In this document: positions 30,301-39,128 of the stretch, piece by piece
How positions within the stretch are numbered: the first letter of the stretch is position 1
How the letters are laid out: each line of letters starts with the position of its first letter
Assembly (NCBI GenBank): GCA_026416455.1
Contig: JAOAFE010000001.1
Location: 62,001 to 126,000, forward strand
Direction: 5' to 3'
DNA from: Syntrophales bacterium
GTDB taxonomy: Bacteria; Desulfobacterota; Syntrophia; Syntrophales; UBA8958
Length of the DNA: 64,000 bases
Made by a program: the position numbers and the translations under genes
Notes under the pieces: generated by a model
Seen by the model: only the letters and a program-made list of their open reading frames with translations
Database searches by the model: none
Told to the model about the DNA's origin: nothing

Positions 30301-31637
30301 CCTATTTTGACTATAGACGCAACCTCGTCATCGATTCACAAGGAAGGGAGTATCCCCTGACTCACCCAAAGGTGCATCTCGTTATGCCCCCTATGGGCTC
30401 GTTAGTTAATGTTATCGGTACGGCTATCTTTCGGTCTCGAGGGGTTAAGGCAACTCCTCTACCCAAGGCGGATGAACAGGTACTAAGATTAGGCCGGGGT
30501 TACGTAAGCTGTAAGGAATGTCTGCCGCTTATAATTACGGTGGGAAGCCTTATTAGTTATCTCAAAGGGAGAGAACATAATGACGAATTACTCGTCTATT
30601 TTATGCCCACCGCCGGCGGTCCCTGCCGATTCGGTCAATACTCGCCTTTCACAGAAGTGTTGATGGATGATTTGGGTATAGATGATGTAGTTCTTTATTC
30701 CATCCATGCGGAAGATGGATACTCCCGGCATCTTGAAAGTGATTTTACCCTTGCCTTGTGGTCCGGGGTGGTAATTAATGATCTTTTACAAGATGTGTAT
30801 TCCCTTCTCTATGCGGCAGCCCATGATCGTGATGCGGCGCTGGGGATTTATAGTGAAGTTCTAAAAGGTATCATTAGCACCTTTGAATCCTCCCCAAAGC
30901 ATGAAGCGTTATCGGAGGCCTTGAGAAGTGGCTTCGAACGTCTCTCGCGCATATCTCTTATGGGCCCGCGAGAGGATATACCGACGGTATTGGTGACGGG
31001 TGAGATTTATGTAAGGCATGATGATCTCTCCCGTAGGGGATTAGTGGAATGGATGGGTGAAAGAGGCTTTGCGTGTAAAGTATCAAGTATCCTCGAATGG
31101 GTCTATTATACAGATTACTGTTACCGGCGAGGACTTAGTTCCTCTCCTCCGGTGATGAAAGATCGTCTGAAGATGCTCCTGCGTTCCTACTGGATGAAAA
31201 AATACGAAAAACTTTACAAATCTATAGTTGCTACCTACCGTCTTCTACCCTATCGGCTGGAAAAGATCAAACAGGTTATATCTTTAGGCAAACAGCACCT
31301 CAATCCCGCCCTCACGGGAGAGGCTATACTTACCATCGGCGCAGCCTTGGCCGAAGTTCCGAAGGAATACTGTGGTGCCATTGCCATAGGTCCTTTTGGT
31401 TGCATGCCGAATCGACTGGCCGAATCTATCCTATCGGTCGAGATGGGAGATAATCGTCCCTTTTTAGCCATCGAATCGGATGGCAATCCATTCCCTCAGC
31501 TCATTACGTCACGCTTGGAAATATTCCTTCTCCAGGCCAGACGGGTGTTTGAAGAAATGAAAAAGAGGGAGGGCTCCTCTTCCCTTTGGCGAGAACAGGA
31601 GCCCGTTAATCATTTTACTTTTTCCCGTAACCGATAG
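27324..31637 (+). CDS. Giant CoA-dehydratase activase-like protein (two BadF ATPase domains + DUF2229/HgdB-like C-terminal region)
   Basis: NKCASGTGEFF and SGRCSVFCKSDCTHATNKG (ATPase 1); LGLDVGSTTTKAVI, NDACSAGTGSFLEEAA, NDQCAAFISSDIK (ATPase 2); IGLNRSFLVSTYYPLYRHFFSSLGFEVV (DUF2229). GTG at 27324 preceded by GGAGG. Confidence 0.9.
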   Translation: MNSLGICIGATTISFVGVSTGVDGAWEKEFNVVLPHSGNPREEFIRNMRFFSLNRYDRVAVTGRKFRHYIDLPSISEAEAVEVAFQHLNGRLPVVDAIVSAGGETFMVYVLGPDGRIKSARAGNKCASGTGEFFIQQLRRIGLTVEDATKMARGEKPYRVSGRCSVFCKSDCTHATNKGVPKGRIVAGLCEMMAGKIMEILRTVSRRRVMIIGGTALNEVVIDLLRKEIKELIVPDEAPYFEALGAALWAAFHSDGRSRVEIEKSPERLVKEGKSSFHFHSPLEEARHLVEFRNVEKGVPQKGDRCILGLDVGSTTTKAVIMRMADHSILASVYLRTEGDPVRASRLCYERLEMELGEISNEIDIVALGVTGSGRQIAGLHAMTRGVVNEIVAHARAALYFNPAVDTIFEIGGQDAKYTYIKDGTPVDYAMNDACSAGTGSFLEEAAWETMGVPRDEIGPLALKGKHPPNFNDQCAAFISSDIKTAAHEGISKEDILAGLVYSVCLNYLNRVKGNRPIGENLFLQGGVCYNQAVPLAMAALTGKKIVVPPEPGLMGAFGVALEIERWLKLNILPESRYCLRELKNRALEYGEPFVCHGGKERCDRKCEIARIIIDGKTYPFGGACNKWYNVRNKITVEVNDWDLVQKREEAIFLPVVQKGGKKIGLNRSFLVSTYYPLYRHFFSSLGFEVVIPDRLKEEGCDLKRAPFCYPAELAHGFFSRLLEMNVDYIFLPQIKGMEVEGDACRSNTCPLSQGEPYYLRSAFKNDETLASLQKEGRVFTPVLDFSAGLEAMEDEFVSLGKRLGRKEHLIRRVYREAVCIQRETMGELKKEGRKVLDYVENNSSSFAVVIFGRSYNAFVTEANKGIPHKFSSRGIPVLPLDLLPLTEEEAPDYMYWSSGRKIMKAASFVARHPSLYGCYITNFSCGPDSFLLTYFAKQMKGKPYLILELDSHVADAGLETRIEAFLDIVKNHRELVKGEKAKNRPRWKKKKAYFDYRRNLVIDSQGREYPLTHPKVHLVMPPMGSLVNVIGTAIFRSRGVKATPLPKADEQVLRLGRGYVSCKECLPLIITVGSLISYLKGREHNDELLVYFMPTAGGPCRFGQYSPFTEVLMDDLGIDDVVLYSIHAEDGYSRHLESDFTLALWSGVVINDLLQDVYSLLYAAAHDRDAALGIYSEVLKGIISTFESSPKHEALSEALRSGFERLSRISLMGPREDIPTVLVTGEIYVRHDDLSRRGLVEWMGERGFACKVSSILEWVYYTDYCYRRGLSSSPPVMKDRLKMLLRSYWMKKYEKLYKSIVATYRLLPYRLEKIKQVISLGKQHLNPALTGEAILTIGAALAEVPKEYCGAIAIGPFGCMPNRLAESILSVEMGDNRPFLAIESDGNPFPQLITSRLEIFLLQARRVFEEMKKREGSSSLWREQEPVNHFTFSRNR

Positions 31638-33516
31638 ATTTGGCGGCTTCTTCAATTACGTTCAGGGTGGAGGGATCATCGATGGTGGAAGGAATAGTAT
31701 AGTCTTTACCGTCCACTATTTTCCTCATGGTACCTCGAAGAATTTTACCGGAGCGCGTCTTCGGCAGTGCCTTAACGATGGCAGCCTGCTTGAAGCAGGC
31801 AATGGCCCCGAGCTCGTTTCTCACCATCTGAACGAGCTCTTCTACAATCTCATCGGGGTTTCGTTCTACTCCTGCCTTTAGGACGACGAAGCCTACGGGA
31901 ACCTGACCTTTGAGGTTATCTTCCGCGCCTAAAACAGCGCATTCTGCCACATCTTTATGTTTAGCAATAATCTCTTCCATAGCGCCCGTGGATAATCGAT
32001 GGCCCGCCACGTTAATAACATCGTCGATGCGACCCATGATGAAAAGATAACCATCCTCGTCGAAGCGCCCCCCATCACCTGTTACATAATAACCTGGCCT
32101 TTCTGTTACATATTCCAAGAATCTCTTATCGTCCTGCCATAGGGTGGGAAGACAACCCGGAGGCAAAGGCAGTTTTATCACTACTGCCCCCTCTACCCCG
32201 GGGGGAACGGGATTCCCTTCATTATCAAGAATCTGAACATCATAGCCCGGCACCGGTTTCGTAGGTGATCCTGCCTTGATAGGCAGTGGTTCGATTCCCA
32301 TACAGTTGGCCGCAATGGGCCAACCAGTTTCTGTCTGCCACCAGTGGTCTATTACTGGTTTTTTTAACATATCTGTGGCCCAGTAATAGGTGTCTGGATC
32401 GAGGCGCTCGCCAGCTAGGAAAAGATACTTAAGAGAGCTGAGGTCGTATTTCTTGATGTAGTCACCATTGGGGTCTTCCTTCTTTATGGCTCGGAAGGCG
32501 GTCGGTGCTGTGAACAGAACAGAGACCTTATGCTGTGATATGACACGCCAAAAAGCACCGGGATCTGGTGTTCCTACGGGTTTACCTTCGTAAAGGACGG
32601 TGGTACAGCCATAGATGAGAGGGCCGTACACAATGTAAGAATGGCCAACCACCCAACCCACATCAGATGCAGCCCAGTACACTTCGCCCGGTCGCACATC
32701 GTAAATATAACGCATGGACCAATTTAGGGCGACGGCATGTCCACCGTTATCTCTTACCACCCCCTTGGGTCTGCCTGTCGTGCCTGAAGTGTAAAGAATA
32801 TAGAGAGGATCTGTGGCGGCCACAGGTACCCAGGAGACGGGTTTGGCTTTTTCCATCAATAAGTCCCAGTCCAAATCACGATTTTCAGCCAGATCGGCTT
32901 GGACCTGCGGGCGCTGATAGATAATGCATATCTCAGGTTTATGGGACGAGATTTTTATAGCCTCGTCCAACATCGGTTTATATGGAATAATCTTTTTCCC
33001 CTCAATGCCACATGAAGCAGAAATGACTACCTTCGGCTTAGCATCTTCTATTCTGATGGCCAGTTCGTTGGGGGCAAAACCACCAAACACAACCGAATGA
33101 ACTGCTCCGATGCGAGCACAAGCAAGCATGGCAACCATCGCTTGAGGAATCATGGGCATGTAGATAATTACGGTATCTCCTTTCTTTACTCCTAAAGAGG
33201 ACAAAACGCCTGCAAAGCGCGAAACGAGATCAAGAAATTCTTGGTATGTAAACTTCTTGACCGTATCGGTGACGGGGCTGTCGTAAATGACCGCCGTCTG
33301 CTGTCCCCGGCCATTTTCCACATGCCGGTCTAAGGCATTGTAACATGTATTAAGTTCTCCTCCGACAAACCAACGATAGAAAGGTGCCCGCGTGTCGTCT
33401 AACACGCGGTCCCATTTCTTTACCCAATGGATTTCCTCGGCTGCTTTGGCCCAGAATGATTCTGGATTTTTTATGGATTCGTTGAATACTTCCTGATACG
33501 ACAGTTTCTTTTCCAT
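31615..33516 (-). CDS. prpE: Propionyl-CoA/acetyl-CoA synthetase, AMP-forming (PrpE-like)
   Basis: LYILYTSGTTGRPKGVVRDNGGHAVAL; ASDVGWVVGHSYIVYGPL; VAGHRLSTGAMEE; PKTRSGKILRGTMRKI. Confidence 0.85.
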   Translation of the reverse strand: MEKKLSYQEVFNESIKNPESFWAKAAEEIHWVKKWDRVLDDTRAPFYRWFVGGELNTCYNALDRHVENGRGQQTAVIYDSPVTDTVKKFTYQEFLDLVSRFAGVLSSLGVKKGDTVIIYMPMIPQAMVAMLACARIGAVHSVVFGGFAPNELAIRIEDAKPKVVISASCGIEGKKIIPYKPMLDEAIKISSHKPEICIIYQRPQVQADLAENRDLDWDLLMEKAKPVSWVPVAATDPLYILYTSGTTGRPKGVVRDNGGHAVALNWSMRYIYDVRPGEVYWAASDVGWVVGHSYIVYGPLIYGCTTVLYEGKPVGTPDPGAFWRVISQHKVSVLFTAPTAFRAIKKEDPNGDYIKKYDLSSLKYLFLAGERLDPDTYYWATDMLKKPVIDHWWQTETGWPIAANCMGIEPLPIKAGSPTKPVPGYDVQILDNEGNPVPPGVEGAVVIKLPLPPGCLPTLWQDDKRFLEYVTERPGYYVTGDGGRFDEDGYLFIMGRIDDVINVAGHRLSTGAMEEIIAKHKDVAECAVLGAEDNLKGQVPVGFVVLKAGVERNPDEIVEELVQMVRNELGAIACFKQAAIVKALPKTRSGKILRGTMRKIVDGKDYTIPSTIDDPSTLNVIEEAAKSIGYGKK

Positions 33517-33591
33517 GGCCCCCCTCTTTTTCCGATCCGGTAATTTTAAACGGTTGTCTTCTTCTAGCAGAAGGTTGTTTTCTATGTCAAC

Positions 33592-33626
33592 AAGAAAGCC
33601 CCCCGAAGGATTTGGGGGGCTTTCTT
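33592..33626 (-). terminator. Rho-independent terminator downstream of the 3-hydroxyacyl-CoA dehydrogenase gene
   Basis: AAGAAAGCCCCCC / GGGGGGCTTTCTT perfect 13-bp stem. Confidence 0.9.
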
Positions 33627-33642
33627 AGGCCAGGATGGGTTT

Positions 33643-34794
33643 TCAGACCTGGATGTTTCCTTTCTTCATCGTCTCCGTTGGCTTGAATATTTCCAGCGGG
33701 AACTTGGCATAAATCTCCTCTAATTTCGCCACTAATGTGGGGTAACCAATGCTTTTGGCGAGAGTAAAGGGACCAAAGGGTGAGCCTCCGCCATTGGCCA
33801 TGGCGAGGTCAATTTCTTTTGGATCATCGCAGACTCCCTCTTCCAAAAGTTTGGTCGCTTCATTGACCTGGAGGGCAATTAAGTGGTTAAGATCGAATTC
33901 TTTCGTTGCTTTAGAGGTGTCAATCTGCGGTCGCCCTTGTGACCAGTCATAGAAACCCTTACCTGTCTTCTTGCCTAGATTTCCGGCCTTTAAGTAGGCC
34001 ATGATGGCTTCGGAGGGTTTATAGTCCGGGGAAAGGACTTTAGCAAAGTACTCAAGACCATGGACGGCTATGTCGATGCCCACGAAATCTAATAGTTCAA
34101 AAGGAGCCATAGGCATGAAGGGTTTCATGGCCGCGTCGAATTCTTCCGGGGTCGGGTGACCGGCCTCAAGAATCTTGGAAAGGAGGACCAACGTCGGCTC
34201 GTTTACGCGGTTGTAAATGAAACCGGGCGAATCTTTCTTTACTATAACGGGCACCTTATTGATTTTTTTAGCCAAATCGTACGCTACTTGGATTGATTCA
34301 TCGGACGTTTTCTGACCTTTTATTACTTCCACGAGCTTCATGATAACGGCGGGATTGAAGAAATGATAACCAATAACCTTTTCGGGCCTTTTCGTTGCCT
34401 CAGCTATGGAGGAAATACTGATGTTCGACGTATTGGAGGCAAGTATTGCATGTGGTGGAGAAAGCTTATCTAAGTCTGCAAAAACACTTTTCTTTAGTTC
34501 CAAGTTTTCCGGTACTGCCTCAATGACAAAATCTGCTTCCTTTACTGCCTCGGCTAAGTCAACGGTTGTCTTCAGGTTGGCTAACGCGGCATCATAGGCC
34601 TCGGCTGATATTTTTCCTTTTTCCTTGAAGCGATCGAAACTCGCCTTTATGCCGGCTACGCCCCGATCAATGAATCTCTGTTCAATGTCCCTTAAATAAA
34701 CGCGGTAACCCCCCAGGAGGAAGCAGGCGGCAATACCATGGCCCATATCCCCAGCCCCAATCATGGCGATTGTCTTAACGTCTTCAGCCTTCAT
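33643..34794 (-). CDS. 3-hydroxyacyl-CoA dehydrogenase, NAD-binding
   Basis: IAMIGAGDMGHGIAACFLLGGYRVYLRD; ASNTSNISISSIAEATKRPEKVIGYHFFNPAVIMKLVEVI. SD-preceded MKAEDVKT start. Confidence 0.95.
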   Translation of the reverse strand: MKAEDVKTIAMIGAGDMGHGIAACFLLGGYRVYLRDIEQRFIDRGVAGIKASFDRFKEKGKISAEAYDAALANLKTTVDLAEAVKEADFVIEAVPENLELKKSVFADLDKLSPPHAILASNTSNISISSIAEATKRPEKVIGYHFFNPAVIMKLVEVIKGQKTSDESIQVAYDLAKKINKVPVIVKKDSPGFIYNRVNEPTLVLLSKILEAGHPTPEEFDAAMKPFMPMAPFELLDFVGIDIAVHGLEYFAKVLSPDYKPSEAIMAYLKAGNLGKKTGKGFYDWSQGRPQIDTSKATKEFDLNHLIALQVNEATKLLEEGVCDDPKEIDLAMANGGGSPFGPFTLAKSIGYPTLVAKLEEIYAKFPLEIFKPTETMKKGNIQV

Positions 34795-34822
34795 ACGGTC
34801 TACCTCCCTATGTTTTTTTTGC

Positions 34823-34851
34823 TCTATAGGAGAGGAGCCTTCTTCTGTCAA
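34823..34851 (-). promoter_or_regulatory. Candidate promoter for the 3-hydroxyacyl-CoA dehydrogenase gene
   Basis: Minus strand TTGACA, 17 nt, TATAGA. Confidence 0.65.
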
Positions 34852-34858
34852 GTTTAAG

Positions 34859-34887
34859 TTGACGCAGGAGATATATAGTCTTACAAT
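34859..34887 (+). promoter_or_regulatory. Candidate promoter for the SagB-type nitroreductase gene
   Basis: TTGACG, 17 nt, TACAAT. Confidence 0.65.
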
Positions 34888-34897
34888 TTCTTTAATT

Positions 34898-35605
34898 ATG
34901 ATGGCTTGCACAAGAGATAAGATCCTGTTAATATCAATAATTGCAATTTTGGGAATTACTTTTCATACTTTACGTGCCGAGGGTGGCAAAATGGCGGTAC
35001 CTACAGATGAAGAGGTAGTGAAATTACCCCCGCCGCGTTTAATAGGCAAGATGAGTGTAGAGGAAGCTCTGGCCAAAAGGGCTTCCGTGAGAGAATTTTC
35101 AAGAGAACCCCTGTCCGTTTCGGATATCTCTCAGCTTCTTTGGTCAGCGCAAGGAGTGACACGCTCTTGGGGAGCAAGAACCGCCCCTTCGGCAGGAGCT
35201 CTTTATCCTTTGGAAATATATATCGTTTTACCGCATGGGGTATTCCGGTACGATGTTCGACATCATAGTCTCATACGTCACCTGTCAGGAAATGTAATGG
35301 TGGCCCTTGCTCAGGCAGCGCTGGGTCAGGGTTGTGTACGTCAAGCGCCCAGCGTCCTGGTAATTGCAGCCGTTTATGAGAGGACGGCCAGCAAATACGG
35401 ATCGAGGGCAGAGAGGTATGTGAAGATAGAAGTAGGACATGCGGCGCAAAACGTGCTTCTTGCCGCCGTATCTCTTGGATTGGTGAGCGTTCCCGTAGGA
35501 GCTTTTCAAGATCAGCGGGTTAAAGAGGTTTTGAATTTACCAGCCAATCAAGAACCCCTTTATCTTTTACCCGTAGGTTATCCAGCCAAAAATGGTAAAC
35601 CTTAA
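34898..35605 (+). CDS. SagB/ThcOx-type nitroreductase with signal peptide
   Basis: KRASVREFSREPLSVSDISQLLWSAQGVTRSWGARTAPSAGALYPLEIYIVLPHGVFRYD; N-terminal hydrophobic leader. Confidence 0.9.
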   Translation: MMACTRDKILLISIIAILGITFHTLRAEGGKMAVPTDEEVVKLPPPRLIGKMSVEEALAKRASVREFSREPLSVSDISQLLWSAQGVTRSWGARTAPSAGALYPLEIYIVLPHGVFRYDVRHHSLIRHLSGNVMVALAQAALGQGCVRQAPSVLVIAAVYERTASKYGSRAERYVKIEVGHAAQNVLLAAVSLGLVSVPVGAFQDQRVKEVLNLPANQEPLYLLPVGYPAKNGKP

Positions 35606-35804
35606 TGAGAAAAATGTCACTTCTTTTACCAATTTCGTTGCTATAGGGGTCATGTTTTTTAGCGGAAGTGAAAAAAAACCTTAACGGGGGATTAAAGTGC
35701 CGATTGACCCAGTCTGGCTGGTGAGAGAAGTTTTTAGCCACCCTGAATCCGTTTTCGCCCGCGGGCTGGGTATTTATGAAACGAACTAAAGGGGGAAGAG
35801 AGAT

Positions 35805-36149
35805 ATGACAAAAGACTTTGACATCCATCACTTAGAAAAAATGACAGTCAAGGAGCTAAGGGAGATCGCGGTGAAATATCCCCATGAGCGGGCCGTATCG
35901 GAGATGAAGAAAGAGGAGTTAATAGCCTTTATCCGCGAGGTTATGGGAATCAAAGAGGAAGATACCCACAAAAAGAAGGCTAAGGTTAAGGTTAAAATGA
36001 CGAAACCAGAGGTGAAAGCAAAGATTAGGGAGCTCAAGCAGCGTAGATACGAGATCCATCAGAAAGGGGGGGATAAAAAGGAGGCGAGGTATTTGAGGCG
36101 GAGGATAAGTCGGTTAAAGAAATTAAGTCGGCGTATATCAAGTTTATGA
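35805..36149 (+). CDS. Small basic protein with Rho N-terminal/SAP-like helical motif
   Basis: LEKMTVKELREIAVKYPHERAVSEMKKEELIAFIREVMG; Lys/Arg-rich C-terminus; SD GGGGGAAGAGAG. Confidence 0.6.
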   Translation: MTKDFDIHHLEKMTVKELREIAVKYPHERAVSEMKKEELIAFIREVMGIKEEDTHKKKAKVKVKMTKPEVKAKIRELKQRRYEIHQKGGDKKEARYLRRRISRLKKLSRRISSL

Positions 36150-36186
36150 ACACGTCCACACTTAGGGGAAAGGAGGGGTCTAACAG

Positions 36187-38106
36187 ATGGAGGGGAGAAG
36201 AAAGATTTATGTAATTTTGATACTTATTGCTTTGGGTCTTGTTTTTGTAGGTTCTTTCGGGGCATATCTGGTTCATACCTCGGGTTACAAGGTAAAAATA
36301 ACGGATATGACGTTGGTGACAGAGGATGGAGCAAGGATGGCAGCGCTCCTTTACGTGCCCAATTCCGTGACGGTTGAGAATCCGGCGCCAGCCATTGTAT
36401 CGATGCACGGATATAACAATACCAAAGAAGTGCAAGACTTGAATTGCGTAGAGCTCGCACGTCGGGGTTACGTGGTTATTGCCATCGATGCTTACGATCA
36501 CGGAAGATCATCCTTTGCCGACCCTAGGATACGTAAGGGCATTGCCCCCGACATGGGGACGTATGCGGCCCTTCAGTATCTTGGTACGTTGCCTTATGTG
36601 GATAAAAACCGGATCGGTATGGTGGGTCATTCGCTGGGAGGCATATGTCTACAAATAGGAGCCATGAGGGCTTTTACCAAACATGAGAAGGATCCACACA
36701 TCATTGTACCGAGGGCGCTGGTACCGACGGAGCATACATTCTTGGTGAAAGAAGGCAAGCTGGTTTATGAGAAATATCCTGTTCATGTGGGGCTTATGTT
36801 TGGGAAGTACGATGAGTGGGCTGAGAATATGTGGAAGGTACCAACGGCAGACAAGATAAATACCTCTCCCAATGGTATTGCCGGTATGGGTTTTTCGGGG
36901 GCTAAATACAATACGTATTATGTCTTTGGTGAAAATAAACCTCTTTCTCGCGAGGAGGCTATTGCTGCGGTTAAAGAGGGGAAGCCTCTTAGAGCCATTT
37001 TTCAGCCGGAGATAGTTCACCCTCGGGCCCACTTCTCTCGGGCGGCTGTTGCCTATATCCTGGAGTTTTTCAACCTCACCCTAAAAGAGGGGAAGGAGAG
37101 TTTACCTCCCCTCAATCAGGTATGGTACTGGAAACAAATCTGCACAGGATTGGCCTTGGTAGGGTTTTTCCTCTTCATCATTCCATTTGCCTTTCTTCTC
37201 TTGGAAACGAGCTACTTCGGGACCATCTTGAAACCTGAGCCGGAGGCACCGTCAGTTATATCTGGGGTCAAAAACAAGATTGTTTATTGGTTTATCTTTA
37301 TCGTCTGTCTCCTTCCGGCACCTCTCCTTTACAACTGGGCCGTAGGTTATCCGATTGCAATTAAATCTTTTGGCCGCTCGGTTCCCACCGTTATGCCTGT
37401 CAATAACTACTTCCAACTGCCGGCTGTAAATGGGTTGGTGCTGCTGCTTCTCTTGGTGGGGGGGATTCTGTTGGTGATTTTCCTTCTTACGTATATCCTT
37501 TTCATGAAGAAAAATGGAGTGACTTTTGACCAGTTGGGTATTAAGCTTTCCGGTGCCCAGGTTGGAAAAGCGGCTCTGCTTTCCGTAATTGTGTTCTTGG
37601 CCACGTATTTTCTTTTAGTCTTGATGGACTTCTTCTTCCAAAGTGATGCTCGCTTCTATGTCTTTAGTTTCCGTCCCCTTACGCCCATAAAGTTCTGGAT
37701 TCTTTTGAAATATCTGCCCTTTTTCCTCTTCTTCTATCTCATTAATGTGCTTTTGCTCAATTCCTTTACCCGTATAAGAGGCAAAGGAGAGGGGTTGAAC
37801 ATACTGCTCATGATCATTGCCAATGTAGGGGGGTTGGCCGTTCTTTCTTTCCTCGATTATTGGTGGCTCTTCCAGACGGGGATTAAAATGTTCCCCTACG
37901 TACCTTATCCACCTTCTCCCAAGACAACTTCGGCACTGGCTGGGGTTCTCCTATGGAATGTCCTCTTTTTCCTACCTCTGGCTGCTATTTCGGCCCGATT
38001 GTTTTTTAGGAAAACCGGTACTATTTGGTTAGGTGCGTTTATAAATAGTCTGGTCGCAACACTTTTTGCTATCTCCAATACCGTCATATCGGCGGGATGC
38101 ATATAA
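36187..38106 (+). CDS. Membrane-anchored alpha/beta hydrolase with polytopic C-terminal membrane domain
   Basis: PAIVSMHGYNNTKE...DAYDHGRSSF...GMVGHSLGGICL (nucleophile elbow), then several TM segments. Confidence 0.8.
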   Translation: MEGRRKIYVILILIALGLVFVGSFGAYLVHTSGYKVKITDMTLVTEDGARMAALLYVPNSVTVENPAPAIVSMHGYNNTKEVQDLNCVELARRGYVVIAIDAYDHGRSSFADPRIRKGIAPDMGTYAALQYLGTLPYVDKNRIGMVGHSLGGICLQIGAMRAFTKHEKDPHIIVPRALVPTEHTFLVKEGKLVYEKYPVHVGLMFGKYDEWAENMWKVPTADKINTSPNGIAGMGFSGAKYNTYYVFGENKPLSREEAIAAVKEGKPLRAIFQPEIVHPRAHFSRAAVAYILEFFNLTLKEGKESLPPLNQVWYWKQICTGLALVGFFLFIIPFAFLLLETSYFGTILKPEPEAPSVISGVKNKIVYWFIFIVCLLPAPLLYNWAVGYPIAIKSFGRSVPTVMPVNNYFQLPAVNGLVLLLLLVGGILLVIFLLTYILFMKKNGVTFDQLGIKLSGAQVGKAALLSVIVFLATYFLLVLMDFFFQSDARFYVFSFRPLTPIKFWILLKYLPFFLFFYLINVLLLNSFTRIRGKGEGLNILLMIIANVGGLAVLSFLDYWWLFQTGIKMFPYVPYPPSPKTTSALAGVLLWNVLFFLPLAAISARLFFRKTGTIWLGAFINSLVATLFAISNTVISAGCI

Positions 38107-38116
38107 AATTAAGGCC

Positions 38117-38150
38117 GGCGGTAGAACTTTTTGGTTCTGCCGCCTTTTTA
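38117..38150. terminator. Terminator between convergent hydrolase and mscL genes
   Basis: GGCGGTAGAAC / GTTCTGCCGCC stem followed by TTTTTATTTTTT. Confidence 0.85.
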
Positions 38151-38540
38151 TTTTTTAAGTAGATCGCGGATTTCCATGAGCAATTCCTGGTCTTTTGTGA
38201 GAGGAGTAGGTTTTTTGCTCTTTATCAGAAATCCAAGGAATTTGACGATAAATACATATAAAGCAAGGGCGATAATGAAAAAGTTTACTACTTCCCCGAT
38301 GAATAGGCCGTAAGGCACTTCTTTTCCGTTCACTACCAGTTTCCAACCCAGGTAACTCTGCTCACCTGGGATCAGGAGGCTTACAAGGGGCATGATAATA
38401 TGCTTAACGAGAGAATCTACTATTTTGCCGAAGGCGCCACCAATGATTACACCTATCGCAAGATCCACCACATTACCTTTCAGGGCAAAGTTCTTGAATT
38501 CATCGAGCAATAACCTCACTTTTGTTTTGCTATCAGTCAT
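38148..38540 (-). CDS. mscL: Large-conductance mechanosensitive channel
   Basis: LLDEFKNFALKGNVVDLAIGVIIGGAFGKIVDSLVKHIIMPLVSLL...FLGFLIKSKK. Confidence 0.97.
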   Translation of the reverse strand: MTDSKTKVRLLLDEFKNFALKGNVVDLAIGVIIGGAFGKIVDSLVKHIIMPLVSLLIPGEQSYLGWKLVVNGKEVPYGLFIGEVVNFFIIALALYVFIVKFLGFLIKSKKPTPLTKDQELLMEIRDLLKK

Positions 38541-38711
38541 ATTTCCACCTCCTCTGTTTTTTTAAGTCCGTGTGTCCAAACATAATTCTGTTAGCATGGA
38601 AATTCAAGCCAGTTTTTGTTGTTTAAATGATTCGTTGATTTTTTATTTTCATAGTAGTAGTTATTTTTGCATATCAATTCGAGGGGATATTTTTTTCCTT
38701 AAGGAGAGGAA

Positions 38712-39128
38712 ATGAGACTGGCGGTTCTGGAAACCGAACGCTGTGTAGGTTGCCAGAGTTGTATGTTTGCCTGCGCCCGAAGGCAAGGGGGCGCTGGTTT
38801 GAGTAAGTCCTGCCTGGCCGTAAGGTCCATTGGTGGTATGGAAAGGGGGTTCACAGTGATTGTATGTCGCGCCTGTGAAGATCCGCCATGCTCAAAAGTA
38901 TGCCCTGCCCAAGCGCTTGAAAGGCGAGCCGAGGGGGGCGTAAAGTTGTTGATGGAGAGATGTTTGGGTTGCGGGTACTGTCGAGATGCCTGTCTCATTG
39001 GGGCCATTCAATGGGACGAAAAAATAAATAAACCTATGATCTGTGTTCATTGTGGATACTGCGTGAGGTATTGTCCACATGGCGTCCTAGGACTTAAAAA
39101 GAGGGAAGGAAAAAATGCTCGCCCATGA
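38712..39128 (+). CDS. 4Fe-4S ferredoxin-type electron transfer protein adjacent to AOR
   Basis: CVGCQSCMFAC, CRACEDPPCSKVCP, CLGCGYCRDAC, CVHCGYCVRYCP cluster motifs. Confidence 0.93.
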   Translation: MRLAVLETERCVGCQSCMFACARRQGGAGLSKSCLAVRSIGGMERGFTVIVCRACEDPPCSKVCPAQALERRAEGGVKLLMERCLGCGYCRDACLIGAIQWDEKINKPMICVHCGYCVRYCPHGVLGLKKREGKNARP

